Source: Callipepla californica brunnescens
Taxonomy: Eukaryota; Chordata; Aves; Galliformes; Odontophoridae
Length of the DNA: 64,000 nt
Direction of reading: 5' to 3'
Assembly: GCA_023055505.1 (NCBI GenBank)
Contig: JALIRH010000006.1
Coordinates: 26,633,105-26,697,104, forward strand
The notes below the pieces were generated by a model that did no database searches, was not told the origin of the DNA, and saw only the letters and a list, made by a program, of their open reading frames with translations. Made by a program: the position numbers and the translations under genes. How positions within the stretch are numbered: position 1 is the stretch's first letter; every line of letters starts with the position of its first letter. This document shows positions 40,501-51,200 of this stretch, piece after piece.

Positions 40501-41890
40501 CTTAACTTGGTTCTTCACAGAACTAAACTTCAAAATGCCTATGACGTACTAACACACAATCTTTAAGACAGAAACTTAGGTCTTCATCTTCCATGTCTAG
40601 AAATGTCAAGGGTTGTTTAATTTTTGGGGGGGGGGTATCCTTAGTAGAACACAAATACCTAAAAGAAGTCCTTTAAATCTAGAACATATTCTGTAAGTAT
40701 TTGCTTACACCACTGTATGTAAGTCTATTAGTCAGCTAATAGCATCAGCATAAGCTCCAGAGCAACATTTAGTCTGAGAACACCCACAGGACAGACAGAT
40801 GAACAGCAAGTTCTCACACGCGTGCTGATTGCTTACATGGTTTCAGGAGAGCTGTTGATGTCTTCTTGTAACAGGTAATACTACCAAAGTAATCATTGCT
40901 TCCTACATCACTTAAAAGAACTAGCATGCCACATTACAGCTCTCTCCAAAATTCTAACACGAGAAAAGAGCTATAACCAAAAGTATCAATACTCCAAAAA
41001 TTATAACACAACTACACCAGGAAAAATTACTTCTCAATAAAAGTACATTAATTAGCATTTGGCTGTCATTTCACAATTGTCAGTGCTTTATTAAGCAGTC
41101 TGGGAAATGCTGATATTATGCACCTAATATTCTAGGGATCAGCATCTTAAACTTACAGCAGGTACAAAAGCTTAAACTTCCTTTTTTTTTTATGAAAACT
41201 GTTGCAAGTTTGATGTATAACAAACTTTCTCATGTCACATAAGCAACAACTTTAACCAGTCTGTATCTTGGTATTTGATTCTAACCAACGGACTCAGGCT
41301 TTCACTACATCAGATTGCTTCCATCTTCTCTATTCCCAGCTCACACTGAATCAAGTTATCCAACTGCATTGGTCTTTTTTGTTTTTTTTTCCCTAAACAG
41401 AGTACTGCAGAAGCTTTGTTCTGAAAGAACCAGGACAGTGGCAGTTTTTTATTGTTTTTTTGTTTAACCTTTCAGATAGGCTGCACATTTTCATTCAATA
41501 GTATTCATGGCCCTTTACTACTTCCTTGTTCTCCATCAATTAAAAAAAAAAAGCTTTCCCAAATTCCCAGAACCTGAGTAATGTCTCCCTGAACTCTAGC
41601 ATTAAGATTCCTCTCAAAGAAATCAAGACACTGAGTAGCAGTGGTGGAACTGTATTAGCAAAGATCCTAACTAGATGCTACTTACTACAAGGAACAGGGA
41701 AGCAGACAAAGAGGCGATACATGCAGTCCTGACATCAATTCCACTATTCTTTGTGCTACTTTCCAGTCAGACATGCATGTAGTATAGCCACTACTGTTTC
41801 TCACAATGCTGTACGAACTACTGGTGCACACAGCACACAAACATAATCCCACCTAACAGTACACACTGCTCAGTAAAAAAAAAACACAAC
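37591..41890. other. Intergenic downstream of POLR1F, no gene recognised
   Basis: This is AT-rich unique sequence with homopolymer runs (for example an A-run near 38652-38664, G10 at 40626-40635 and a T-rich stretch near 41375-41390). Overlapping plus-strand frames at 39107-39557 lack any recognised domain. Confidence 0.55.
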
Positions 41891-41894
41891 ACCA

Positions 41895-41938
41895 AAAAAG
41901 AACCCAACACTCATATACTTTGAAAATAGGATTTTATT
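41895..41938 (-). terminator. POLR1F: POLR1F poly(A) signal and GT-rich downstream element
   Basis: On the minus strand an AATAAA hexamer lies at 41938-41933, about 53 nt beyond the stop codon. It is followed by a GT/T-rich stretch (plus-strand 41870-41915, CA/A-rich). Together these form a standard cleavage and polyadenylation site and predict a 3' UTR of only about 70-80 nt. Confidence 0.8.
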
Positions 41939-41990
41939 GTAAGTTTATAAAAAATGTCTGAAATCATAATTAAGGAAGGCACATCAGACT

Positions 41991-42390
41991 TCAGTCTCTT
42001 TTCTTTTTTGCTTTAGGTTTTTGCGACAGCTCTGACAATTCACTTTCTTCAACTTCACAATGCTTTCTTTTCTTTTTCTTTGACTTTTTAAGGTCACTTT
42101 GGTAACCACTAGAGTCACTGACAGGCAACACATGTTCCTGTTCTTCCTGGTTACGTTTTTTCTTTTTCTTCTTCTTCTTATCATCACACGTTTCATTCAC
42201 AGCATCAATACTTTGCTCTTCTGTATTTCCCCCCCCGGTATTATCTGTCCCACCTAGAAGATCTTCTGTGACATTATCTCCCCCGGAGTCATTTAAACCA
42301 TTTTTCTCATTATCGAAGTTTTGAATTTGCTCTCCATTTGTACCATCGGTGACAGCATCAGTAACAGTCTCAGATTGCTTGGGCTGCATA
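41991..42390 (-). CDS. POLR1F: POLR1F coding exon 4 (lysine-rich tail) and stop
   Basis: This exon is 400 nt and covers the end of Ser191 to Asp323 and the TGA stop at 41993-41991. The acceptor is TTCCTTACAG|TATG. It encodes an Asp/Glu/Asn-rich linker, an eight-lysine run (residues 262-269), the conserved SDSSGYQSD (282-290), a second basic cluster (292-300) and a final KPKAKKKR. The basic runs probably act as nuclear or nucleolar localisation signals. A G8 homopolymer (plus-strand C8, 42229-42236) lies inside the frame at Gly243-Gly245. Confidence 0.95.
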
Positions 42391-44874
42391 CTGTAAGGAA
42401 ACACAGGAGGTAAGCTGAAGCAGAAACATCTAAAGACACAAAGTGAAACGTTAAAATTGCTAAAACACAATATTTACAAGTAGATAAAGCATTTGTTATA
42501 AACTTTAGATACAGAAAAATAAAAACACAGTTAATACTTTTAGCTGAGTAGCTTCTTGCTTCCACGGAATCAGTGTTCTCTCTCAAACCTCAGCCAAATT
42601 TCTCTAAAATCCCACACACACCATTACATATTGTATTTTCTCTTTTATTCCTTCATCCACAATTACCTACTGCACAGCAGACCTTTTCTGGTCCATTAGT
42701 TATTCGCAAACACAGTGCCCTGTTCAATCATACCAAACATTTGCCATCTGAAATCTGTAGTTAAGCAAAGATAATCTCAGAGAAATTGAAAAAAACAAAA
42801 AACAAACAAACTCAACAACAGCAAAAAAAACCCACCCAGTCAACCAATTAAAAAACCCACTAAAAACAAAAACCTAGTAGGCAGCACCCTGCAAGTGAGA
42901 GCAGTGGAGAAAACACCCAAGACAATTCATAATGAAAGAATGCAGTTAAAATCACAGAGGAGTGGACAGCACTGGGAAGAAGACAGCTGATTCTGAATTC
43001 ATGAAAACAATCAGGAATACTCTCCCAGATTTAAAAGTCCTCCAAAAATATTGTGATTTCATCAACAGAATCCACTGTGTTCATTTTGAAATAAGAAATT
43101 AATCATATCAATGGAAAAAAACTGCTCAGCAAATGACTGTTAAAAAAAACTCTGAACACACTTTTTAAAAGACACCATCAGATTTATTTTAGCAAGCTGC
43201 TGTGACACCCTACACAGGCACGAAGATGAAAGTCATGCGTTTTCTCATATTGTCTTTGAGCTCAAGCTTATTGTTATGCTTCACATTTTCTCCCATATCA
43301 CAGTACCTGGTTTTAGTCAATTGTCCTCGAATGAAGAACACTCCTGCTGCATCAGAATCTAAGTGCACTGCTCGAAATTTCAGTTCATCTCCTACTTTAA
43401 ATCCCAGCTCTTGCCACTCTGCAACTGACATGTGTTCAGGTTTAGGGATAGAAGCATTGAAGCAACCGTGTATCAGACAGCCAATATGACTGGGGGCCAC
43501 TTTGTTAATTACACCCTATAAAAGAAAAGGAGCATCATACGAAGGCCAATTAAAGACCACTTCTTTAAATGCAGTCATGATGTATACTTAGTTTCCTACA
43601 TTGATACTTTCAGACAAGACTTTGCATGCAAAGGTTACAGAATCAGCTCATCTAGCAAATAAGCAAACTATTCCATACTAAAATAAAAGCTACTCCTAAA
43701 TACTTTCAAGAAATGTCTACTAGAATCGAACCTGAAATTGCAAAGAAGGACAAATTCAAAGCATCAAACTGTTACTGCTGTCCTCACAACACAGGCATCA
43801 ACCGTGCTTTAGTGACATTTTAAGCCCTATGGTAGTTTTCTACCTAAACTTTCATGCTAGCACCAAACTATTTTGCAGCTAAACATACAGATGATGAAAA
43901 GAGCTTCAGAAATTCCATTCCTCATCCACTTTTGTGCTTCTTGAAGATGAATGAAAGACATAGTGAAGGTGTTTCTACCTCCTTTCTACCAAGGGAACAC
44001 ATTCACCTCTTGATTATATTTATAGAGAGGCATGAGCTATACTGCAAAAGCATTGCACAACAATAAATACAGGAAAACTAAACTGACAGTCTGCAGACAC
44101 GTACCAACACAAGGGTTCTCAGAGCCGTGTATGCTGTCTTAATGAAAAATAGATTTATAATTGATGCACTGCCTTTGTACTTAATGGAAATAAACTCATC
44201 AAACATACTAACATAAGAACATAGTCATTTAAGAGTCATTTGCTCTTTAGAAAGCTTTCTATTTAGGAAAGTTAGTGGTAGATGCATGAAAACAGACTAC
44301 TGGAAACTACTAATGAAATAAATATTTAAGAGAATGACTAGTGCGAGTTAAAACACAATTCTACTTAAGCCCACAATCGTTTTTGACGCGACAAGCCAAG
44401 CTTTGATAAGTCACTGCGAGCGCATTTACATACCACCATCTTCTTCCCTTTCTTGGGACTGAAGATGACGAAGTCCGCCTCCACGTTCAGGTGGATGAAG
44501 CCCTGGTCGTCGCGGATGTCCCCGAGCTCTCCCAACACCTTGACGTTGTCGTAAGCCACCGGCACGCCCTGCAGGCTGAGGGCAAGCACAGTTAGCTGCG
44601 GGGCCGCGCCCAGCACCGCGAACCGAGTGCTGCCGGGCCCTCACCGCCCGTACCTCTCCGAGTAGCGCAGCAGCTCGGCGTCCAGCTGGGCACGGATGCC
44701 CGTGCGCTTGCGGCCCAGGAAGCGCGGCGGCAGCGCGACGTGCCGGCGGTGCGGCGCTACCACCAGGCACGAGTAGCGCCGGCACACCAGCGCGCAGGCC
44801 GCGGCGAAGGACGGCAGCTCGGCGGCGGGCGGCGGGCGGGCGGCGGGCGGCGGCCGCTCCCCCGTCACGGCCAT
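41991..44874 (-). CDS. POLR1F: RNA polymerase I subunit RPA43 (POLR1F/TWISTNB), four exons
   Basis: This gene encodes the RPA43 subunit of RNA polymerase I. In the family, RPA43 pairs with a small partner to form the stalk, acts in the nucleolus, and contacts the initiation factor RRN3 for rRNA synthesis. Coding exons on the minus strand are 44874-44654, 44575-44434, 43515-43307 and 42390-41991. They total 972 nt, giving 323 residues plus stop; the human protein is about 338. All three introns are GT-AG, and the phases (2, 0, 2) join without a break. Residues 20-121 form the N-terminal stalk domain (RKRTGIRAQLDAELLRYSES, then VAYDNVKVLGELGDI). Residues 122-190 form the OB-fold region (SHIGCLIHGCFNASIPKPE, DSDAAGVFFIRG). 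Residues 192-323 are an acidic and lysine-rich tail with nuclear-localisation-like clusters and the conserved SDSSGYQSD. The start at 44874 has a good context (G at -3 and +4). The frame stays open upstream, but that extension has no family resemblance. Identity rests on remembered family similarity and is very secure. Confidence 0.96.
42391..43306 (-). other. POLR1F: POLR1F intron 3
   Basis: This is a phase 2 intron of 916 nt, GTACTG...TTACAG. It includes an A-rich and C/A-rich low-complexity patch at about 42785-42880. I see nothing else in it. Confidence 0.9.
43307..43515 (-). CDS. POLR1F: POLR1F coding exon 3
   Basis: This exon is 209 nt and covers residues 122-190 plus two bases of Ser191. 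The acceptor is TTCTTTTATAG|GGTGTA and the donor is CCAG|GTACTG. It carries the OB-fold-like part (GVINKVAPSHIGCLIHGCFN, then the DSDAAGVFFIRG motif). Joining to exon 2 gives KKMV-GVINKV, which matches the known family sequence around this junction. Confidence 0.95.
43516..44433 (-). other. POLR1F: POLR1F intron 2
   Basis: This is a phase 0 intron of 918 nt, GTATGT...TTATAG. It is AT-rich, and I recognise no repeat or nested gene in it. Confidence 0.9.
44434..44575 (-). CDS. POLR1F: POLR1F coding exon 2
   Basis: This exon is 142 nt and covers residues 75-121, with the first base completing Ser74. The acceptor is TTGCCCTCAG|CCTG and the donor is GGTG|GTATGT. It encodes LQGVPVAYDNVKVLGELGD and then RDDQGFIHLNVEADFVIFSP, the most conserved part of the N-terminal domain. 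It is separated from exon 1 by a very short intron of 78 nt. Confidence 0.95.
44576..44653 (-). other. POLR1F: POLR1F intron 1 (78 nt)
   Basis: This is a phase 2 intron, GTACGG...CCTCAG. It is near the minimum efficient intron size and lies wholly within the CpG island. Confidence 0.92.
44654..44874 (-). CDS. POLR1F: POLR1F coding exon 1
   Basis: This exon is 221 nt and encodes residues 1-73 plus two bases of Ser74. It begins with a Pro/Ala-rich leader (GERPPPAARPPPAAELP) and runs into the conserved stretch ending AQLDAELLRYSE. The donor reads AG|GTACGG. Reading through the donor would add only Tyr-Gly-Arg before a stop, which supports splicing here. The leader lies in very GC-rich DNA inside the CpG island. 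Confidence 0.94.
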
Positions 44875-45000
44875 GCCGCGGGAGCACGCCGCGGCGCGGC
44901 AAGATGGCGTCACGCACCGCCGCGGAGAGTGACGCAGATCCGGGTGCGCGGAGCGCCGCGCGAGAGCTGCAGTCGTAGCCCGTAGTAAACGCCACGGTGA

Positions 45001-47788
45001 AAAAAATACCCCAAAACTCAGCAGCGTTGTCCTGCTGTAGCAGATGCACAGTGTGGATCGTTGGTAAATGCAAGTTTTGGCCATAAAAGTTGCCTAGACT
45101 CTGTAAAAGCACGGAGGTATTGCCGCTGGGTTTGGATTTGAATTGATAGAACTCAGTTGCTGCGAAACCTTGAGAAGGCGATCTTCCCTTGAGTTAAATC
45201 TGGTTTGTGTCAGCTTAACTTGAAAGTCTGCGCTTTTAAACCGATTGAGTCCTCTTGGGGGTTTGGGCTGTATCCGTTTTATTAATGTCACTGGATTTCC
45301 TTCACACCATGCAGGCCTCAGAAACACTGTGGTTCTTACTTTATCTATCAGACATCTCCAAACTCCACACAAAATGAGGCAAAAGCCTTTTGAAACTATT
45401 CAAATACTACACCAGAATTTTGTCTTTTGCCTGCAGTGAAGATAAGGCACTATTATTTTTCACAGTTAAAACAAACGGTACTTTGCTGTACTTTGCTGCA
45501 AGTGAAGTTGGATTAGTGTGAAGGAACTGACATAAAAATGGCTTTCAGATCACTGAAACTGCAGGACTGAAAATATCTTGAATTACTGTAATTTATATCC
45601 TCTTGTGGCTTTAATCCTTCAGAGCATTTAATGTCTATCAAAATCAATTGTAAGTTATGCTCTCAGCTTTCTGGAGAAATTTCTTTATTTTCTGTTTTCC
45701 TATATTCAGGTCATGTTTAATCCTTGCAATGTGTTTCCAATCTCAGTAAAAGACCTTATATAATAATGGCATACACTTTTATTCCTAAACGAAATATGCA
45801 TTTTATAACTCATATTTATGAGGGGATTTGATTTGCAATGAGGATATATAACCCTCTAAGCTCTTTAGTCAATTTTATCCAAGATAATAAAAAGCTAGCT
45901 TGCCTTGTGAAATGAAAACTCAGAATAAAATTCAAAGACAGCATCTTATTGGACTTGCATGTTTCTCCCTATAGGCAGCTCGGACAAGTGGGTGCCAGGA
46001 GGGCTCCCTTCCTCTCTGCCTTCCTCAGGAAGCTGGTGCTAACCCCACAAGCTGCCTGTCCTCAGAAACCTTAATCTCACCTGCCATGCCCCAGAGCGTG
46101 CAGTGTACACCCTTTCTGTCAGGCTACAGAATGTATTTTGCTGTATTCCATACAGTTTAAACTGAAAACCTACAAAAAATAATACTTTCTTCAGGCCTAC
46201 CCATACTGTGTGGGGCTTGCAGAGGGCTAGGTTAAACCTAAATAACATGGACAAGGCCAGTATCTTTTAAAGAGGGTTGCAGCTGTGCAGCCACTTGATC
46301 TTCTCCCCAAGGCAGATGAACATAGCCAAGCAGAGTTATTTTAGTTCACATCAGGTCTGCACTTCCTAATTGAATCTCCATTTATACTTGCTTCTGTACT
46401 TTGGTTTTCGTTGCAAAGTGCCTTTGGAATTTCCCTTCACGTTAAAGCAATCTGACACATTAAATTCTAATGATCATTAATTCCACATTTGTACTACAGC
46501 TAGTTCAGAGTAACCTCCTTTAAACTCCTGTACTATAGATATGTTCTCCCAGCACCATTTCACTCCGTGAGTCCGCACCTGTCAAATCACACTGCTTGCT
46601 GATGCAACATAACCTATCTAGATCAAAAGCAGGGTTATTTTGCTGTCCTTTAGGGACTACAGGGCCATCACAGGTCTTGGGTTTTCATTACTTGGTTGTA
46701 AAAGACATCCTGACCAAAAAGAGGAATCTTAGTGGTACTTCCATTTTCTCCAATCACAGTTCAGTTCTGAAAACTTTTTAATTGTTCTTTTTTTTTTTCT
46801 TTCATGCTTGTCTATCTTTTTTTTCACTTCTTGATGTTAGCTTTCAGTGTATCTCAGCTAACCTTTTTTTTTTCTTTTCTTCTTCTTTTTTTTTTTTGCT
46901 GCAGCTAGCCTGTGTCTAAAAAGGCAGCAAAAATAAATGTCTTAAACAGCACAGTGCTTGTATTATTTGCCAAGTCTCACAGTGGCTGGTAAAACTCTAC
47001 TGAACTTGTTTTTCTCTAGCAGTGAGGTTGCCAGTAACAATCAGGACCAAAACCAAAAGCTGTGTTTTCAATCACTGCTGTTCTTTTCCTTTCTATTTTA
47101 TCTGTGTTAGTCTAGTTTTCTTTTTATGGAAACATGGCCAGCCTCCAGCAAGAACATTAATTATCAACCACATATCTAGCACCTCTCAGCTGCTCTTTTC
47201 TTTTATTCCAAAATAGTCATTGCTATCTTCAGTCCAGCATCATGATTAGAATCATATGTTGGTTTGGAGCCTCGTACAACTACCCATTCATGTTATTTTG
47301 TGGCAACTGCAGCTCATTCATACAGCAGACAGCCTTCATCCAGCACTAAAATCCTGGAAGTTTCAATTGTGGTTGAATATACTGCATCTTGTGCAGAGTG
47401 GAAGAATGCCTGTGGCACCGTGCTGGAGTAGAACATATATGCCTTCCTAGGGCCATGCATTCAAAGGACCCTTTACGTTCCAAAATTGAATCCATCCCAG
47501 GTTTCTCATCAAACTTGTGGTCTATAAAGAAATGAAGAAATTATTTACAGTTATAAGGCTATAAAGATGTAGTAGAAATCTCTTGCTCATAATTTATCTT
47601 CAAATATTTTAGCTGATTTTGCATTTTTCATGTGGTATCACAAAAACTCACACTATTTTTAAGATGTTGTTGCTTGGTACAATGGGCTGAAAAGTGTGTA
47701 CTCTAACTTTCAGTTTTGTTTGAATTTGTATGGCAACAGATTTGTTTCAGGATCTTTGATCATCATCCCGAATAGAGACTGATTAAAG
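45001..47788. other. Intergenic upstream of POLR1F, no gene recognised
   Basis: The sequence turns AT-rich right after the CpG island. It contains long pyrimidine tracts at about 46786-46900 that end in an acceptor-like TTTGCTGCAG. A CR1-tail-like AGAATCATATG at about 47250 is too short to call. No TMEM196 exon, the expected next gene, was found. Confidence 0.5.
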
Positions 47789-48267
47789 CAAGTCAGGCAC
47801 TAAGGGATGTGAGAGAGTGATGGGAATTGGTTGGTCAGTTTGATGTCTGAACTTGATGATCACGGAATCACGGAATTGTAGGGTATGTAAGGGAGGTATC
47901 GAGATCTAGTCCACCCTTCCTGCTAAAGCAGGTTCCCTACAGTAGATGGCACAAGTGTCCAGACAGATTTTGAATATCCCAAGAGGAGACTCCACAATCT
48001 CTCTGGGAAGCTTCTTCCAGTGGTCTCACACCTTCAAAGTAAAGTTTTTTCTCACGATCATGTAGAACCTCCTGTGTTCCAGTTTGTGCCCAAAGAAACT
48101 CTCTTCCTTTCTCTGGGCACCACCAAAAATAGCCTGGCCCCAACCGCTTGATACCATCCTTCACATATTTGTAAGCATTGATAAGATCCCCTCTCAGTCT
48201 TCTCCTTTCCAGGCATGATCTTGAAGATCTTTTCCAACCTAACTAATTATACTGGTTATATGATCCT
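47789..48267 (+). mobile_element. Older CR1 3' end, split by a younger CR1
   Basis: The left part (47789-47861) reads GGCACTAAGGGATGTGAGAG and then TTGATGATC. The right part (48221-48267) resumes with TTGAAGATCTTTTCCAACC and a diverged tail ending ATGATCCT. Joined across the insert, they match the usual CR1 text around the phrase ACTTGATGATCTTAGAGGTC. This shows one plus-strand copy interrupted at that point. Confidence 0.85.
47862..48214 (-). mobile_element. Younger CR1 inserted in an older CR1, with 6-bp target duplication
   Basis: On the plus strand it starts with ACGGAATCACGGAATTGTAG, the reversed CR1 tail. It continues through TGCTAAAGCAGGTTCCCTAC and AGGAGACTCCACAATCTCTC to TCAGTCTTCTCCTTTCCAGG. 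It is 353 nt long and 5'-truncated. ATGATC flanks it directly on both sides (47856-47861 and 48215-48220), a target-site duplication. It belongs to the same general CR1 type as the copy at 54341. Confidence 0.9.
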
Positions 48268-51200
48268 ATTTTGTCATTTTTTGTGCAGCCAGTGAGAATT
48301 AGGCATTAAATATCACCAAGGAAGTCAATATTTGGAGCTTGCTCAGGCTGGTTTTCTGGAATCCTTTGTTGAGAGAGTCACAATTACTTTACATATCACA
48401 TTTATCAGTGTAAGAAGTTAGCTGAATATCCAGTAGCTGCAGTGCTAAAAACTCACTCAACTAGAGATGTGAATAGAATTAACCTTGGAGGGCAATATTG
48501 CCTTTAAAGAAAAAAAAAGTGTGTGGTTCCTCTACCATCCCATATGTTCTCAAAAGCATAATTTGAGCAAAATCCACCAGATGGCACACTAAAGCCTTGA
48601 TACCAAAGAGCACAGTTATCAAAGAGAATGACAGTACAGCAGGCTAAACATTTAATCTGTAATACAATATGCAGACTGTGCTTTGTTTTGTCAGTGATTA
48701 CTATGTCAATCTTTAATGGGAAAGAAATGACTTAGAGAAACATTAAGGGAAAGAAATGGGATAAGACAGCAATTATGTTAATTTATTTCAGTTAATAATC
48801 TGTCTTGATTTGTAATGACGTTTATGATGTCTGGGATGGACATTTCCTAACAGCTGGGTCTGGCTAGATTTGACATTGATTCTTGAACGTCCAGGCAGGT
48901 TCTTGTATGCCAAGAAATAGTTGATGTGGCTGGTGATACGTATTGCCTAAACTGTGAATTGTCCTTCCAGAACTAAAACGTAATGTCTCTAAATATCTTG
49001 CTGAAAGATCTGTACCCAACTGCCTGCCGGTCTTTTTATCCATGGAAATATGAAAATCCACATCAGAAGAGCTGCTGGCTGCAGTGCCCCTCTCCAACTC
49101 TGCTGATGTTTGAAAGCAATGCTTTTCAAGGAATAGTTTCAATGATACAGGGACATTGTGACCTGTGGAGATCTAGCTGATGATATGGTGCTGAATCTCT
49201 CCTCCATCCAGTGAGCAAAGTGTCTTCATACACTGGCTCAAAGTACAGAAAATAAAGTGAAAACTTTACTTCTCCATGTATGCAAGTTGTGTGTTGCCAC
49301 AGAAACGTGGGAGGGAAGCAGCCTATTCCAACATAAAGAACAGCAAGGCTTTTCTACACTGCAAATGTTTAAGGCAAATTCTACTAGCAAATAGGATGGC
49401 TACACAGCTTGTAAATGGGGTAAATGAGGCGACTCAATAATCTGTTACTTTTGTGATGAGCAACTTCAAGCAAGCTTTCACTCCAGCTATTTTAAAATTC
49501 TCAGGAAAGACAGGCTTCAGAAGCTAGCAACTGCTAATTTTAAGACTAGAAAATGTCTTTCTGCTATCTTGTTTTTTAACTCCTGTACTTCTTCAAGATA
49601 CTGCAGAACAGTAATTAATCTTCTGGTTCTGCTAATTCTCTATCTTCTTAGTGTTAATGTCTTGTTAAATTGCACGACAAATTGCAGTATCAATTTGTGA
49701 TAATATATTTATAAGGAAGTGAACAACTGACATTACACCAAAGTTCTTGCTCAGACGTAACATTGTATATCTCTTGTGAAGACAGAGGTGTTTAATTTAC
49801 TTTACTATTCCAAATTCTGCATATCTTTGTATTTATATAAATATATATAAACTATATCCTATATAAATGGAAAATTGTTAATGTTTCTGGCCTGGAGACC
49901 AGGTCTCTAAAATGAAGATTTTGCCATTTAGGAGACATCTAAAGTAACCATGGCTTACACTTGAGAAGAATTAAAAAGGAGCATGAGGAAGTCAGTTACA
50001 TGGATACTTTTTTCTTACTGTCTACAAACATTAACAGGTAGATTGTGTATCATTTGTGTTTGTGTTAACACATCATTATGTTTCCTTTTGTCTGTATTTT
50101 CTTCTGCAGTTAAAGGCATATGTTCTTTACCTTACTGAAAGACTGAAAAAAATAAAAGCTGTTGCCTAAGATGTAATAGAAATGAAAGCCAGTTCTTTTT
50201 TAAGTTTCAGAAGTCTTATTAATTTTCATCTTTTGACTATAAGATTTTGCCTTGAATCAACTACAGTTACATCTACAACCTACAAGAGTGAAAGGATACC
50301 CCAAATCAGATAGATTATTGAATTTTTTTAAATAATGGAGACTGATTATTCTGAACAAAATCTTCAAGAATACTGGCATCCATTTTCCAAGAATATCTTT
50401 TATTAACTAAAAGATGATCTCTTAATTATTAAGTCATAATCGGCCTAAATCATGGATAAACTTTTCCTCAATTTTTGCTTAAGTACAAGCACAAAATAAT
50501 GGCATCAGCATAAACCAATTCCAGATTTATTATTTTTTTGCTGTCCTTTTCAGGCAGCATATGCAGTTTCAGAAACCTTCGATGTCACTGATTTTCTTAG
50601 ATGAGCTGTGCCTTCTTCTACATTTCACTATCAATAACAGCATTATATACCTTCACAGAAATATAGTGGTCATTATTATGAATAAAAACTGAGGAGTTTT
50701 ATGTAACCATTTTCATTTCAGCACAGCATCTTTAGTCACTGAAACAAATGTACCTGCTATATTTCAGGCAATTTCCAGTGTACTGTAGCTATAGCAGCTC
50801 TTATCTTGTAAATTATTTAATTATTGCTGTCTCTGGGTGGTTCATTGCTAGGTACCGGTTCATACCTGAATGATATCTCTGAATGACAAGGAATAAGAAA
50901 AGCATGATTTTTAGGCAGTTGACAGGTTGTTTTTGGTGTAATGAAAAAAGGATTCTGTCCTCCCTTAAATTTCTGCAGAATCCGTGGTTTAGTTTGGCAG
51001 TGCACAGGGTTCTCATTGGCCTGGTTCAACCTTTTACCATCACATCCATTCACCCACACACAAAAATCCCAAGATAATAGAAGTCATAGTAATAGTAAAA
51101 ACAAAAACAAGACAAATATGTGTATATATATATATGAATTGCAACAACAGCGACAGAAAAACAGCAACCAAATCAAAATAAAACAGAAGAATCAGGCACT

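Larger units (their letters stand above)
44440..45000 (-). promoter_or_regulatory. POLR1F: POLR1F CpG island and promoter with YY1 and CRE-like sites
   Basis: CpG density rises sharply here against an AT-rich background, covering exons 1-2 and about 125 nt upstream of the start codon. A consensus YY1 site (AAGATGGCG) lies at 44901-44909 on the plus strand, so the minus-strand transcript would carry CGCCATCTT in its 5' leader. Two CRE/ATF-like half sites flank it: GCGTCACGC near 44907-44915 and GTGACGC near 44930. No TATA box is obvious, which fits a dispersed-start housekeeping promoter. The exact start site cannot be fixed; about 44920-44980 is plausible. Confidence 0.75.

Noticed and set aside
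44875..45084. Upstream in-frame extension of POLR1F exon 1 to an ATG at 45084
   Set aside because: The extension has no RPA43 similarity and runs through promoter sequence into AT-rich DNA. The ATG at 44874 has good context and family-like length.
44426..45112. 228-codon minus-strand frame over the CpG island, the longest in the window
   Set aside because: It is an alternative frame of POLR1F exons 1-2 with Arg/Ala-rich composition typical of GC-rich shadows. The true frame matches RPA43.
47245..47275. CR1-tail-like AGAATCATATG with GGTTTGGAG
   Set aside because: Too short, and the sequence beyond it does not follow any CR1 text I recognise.
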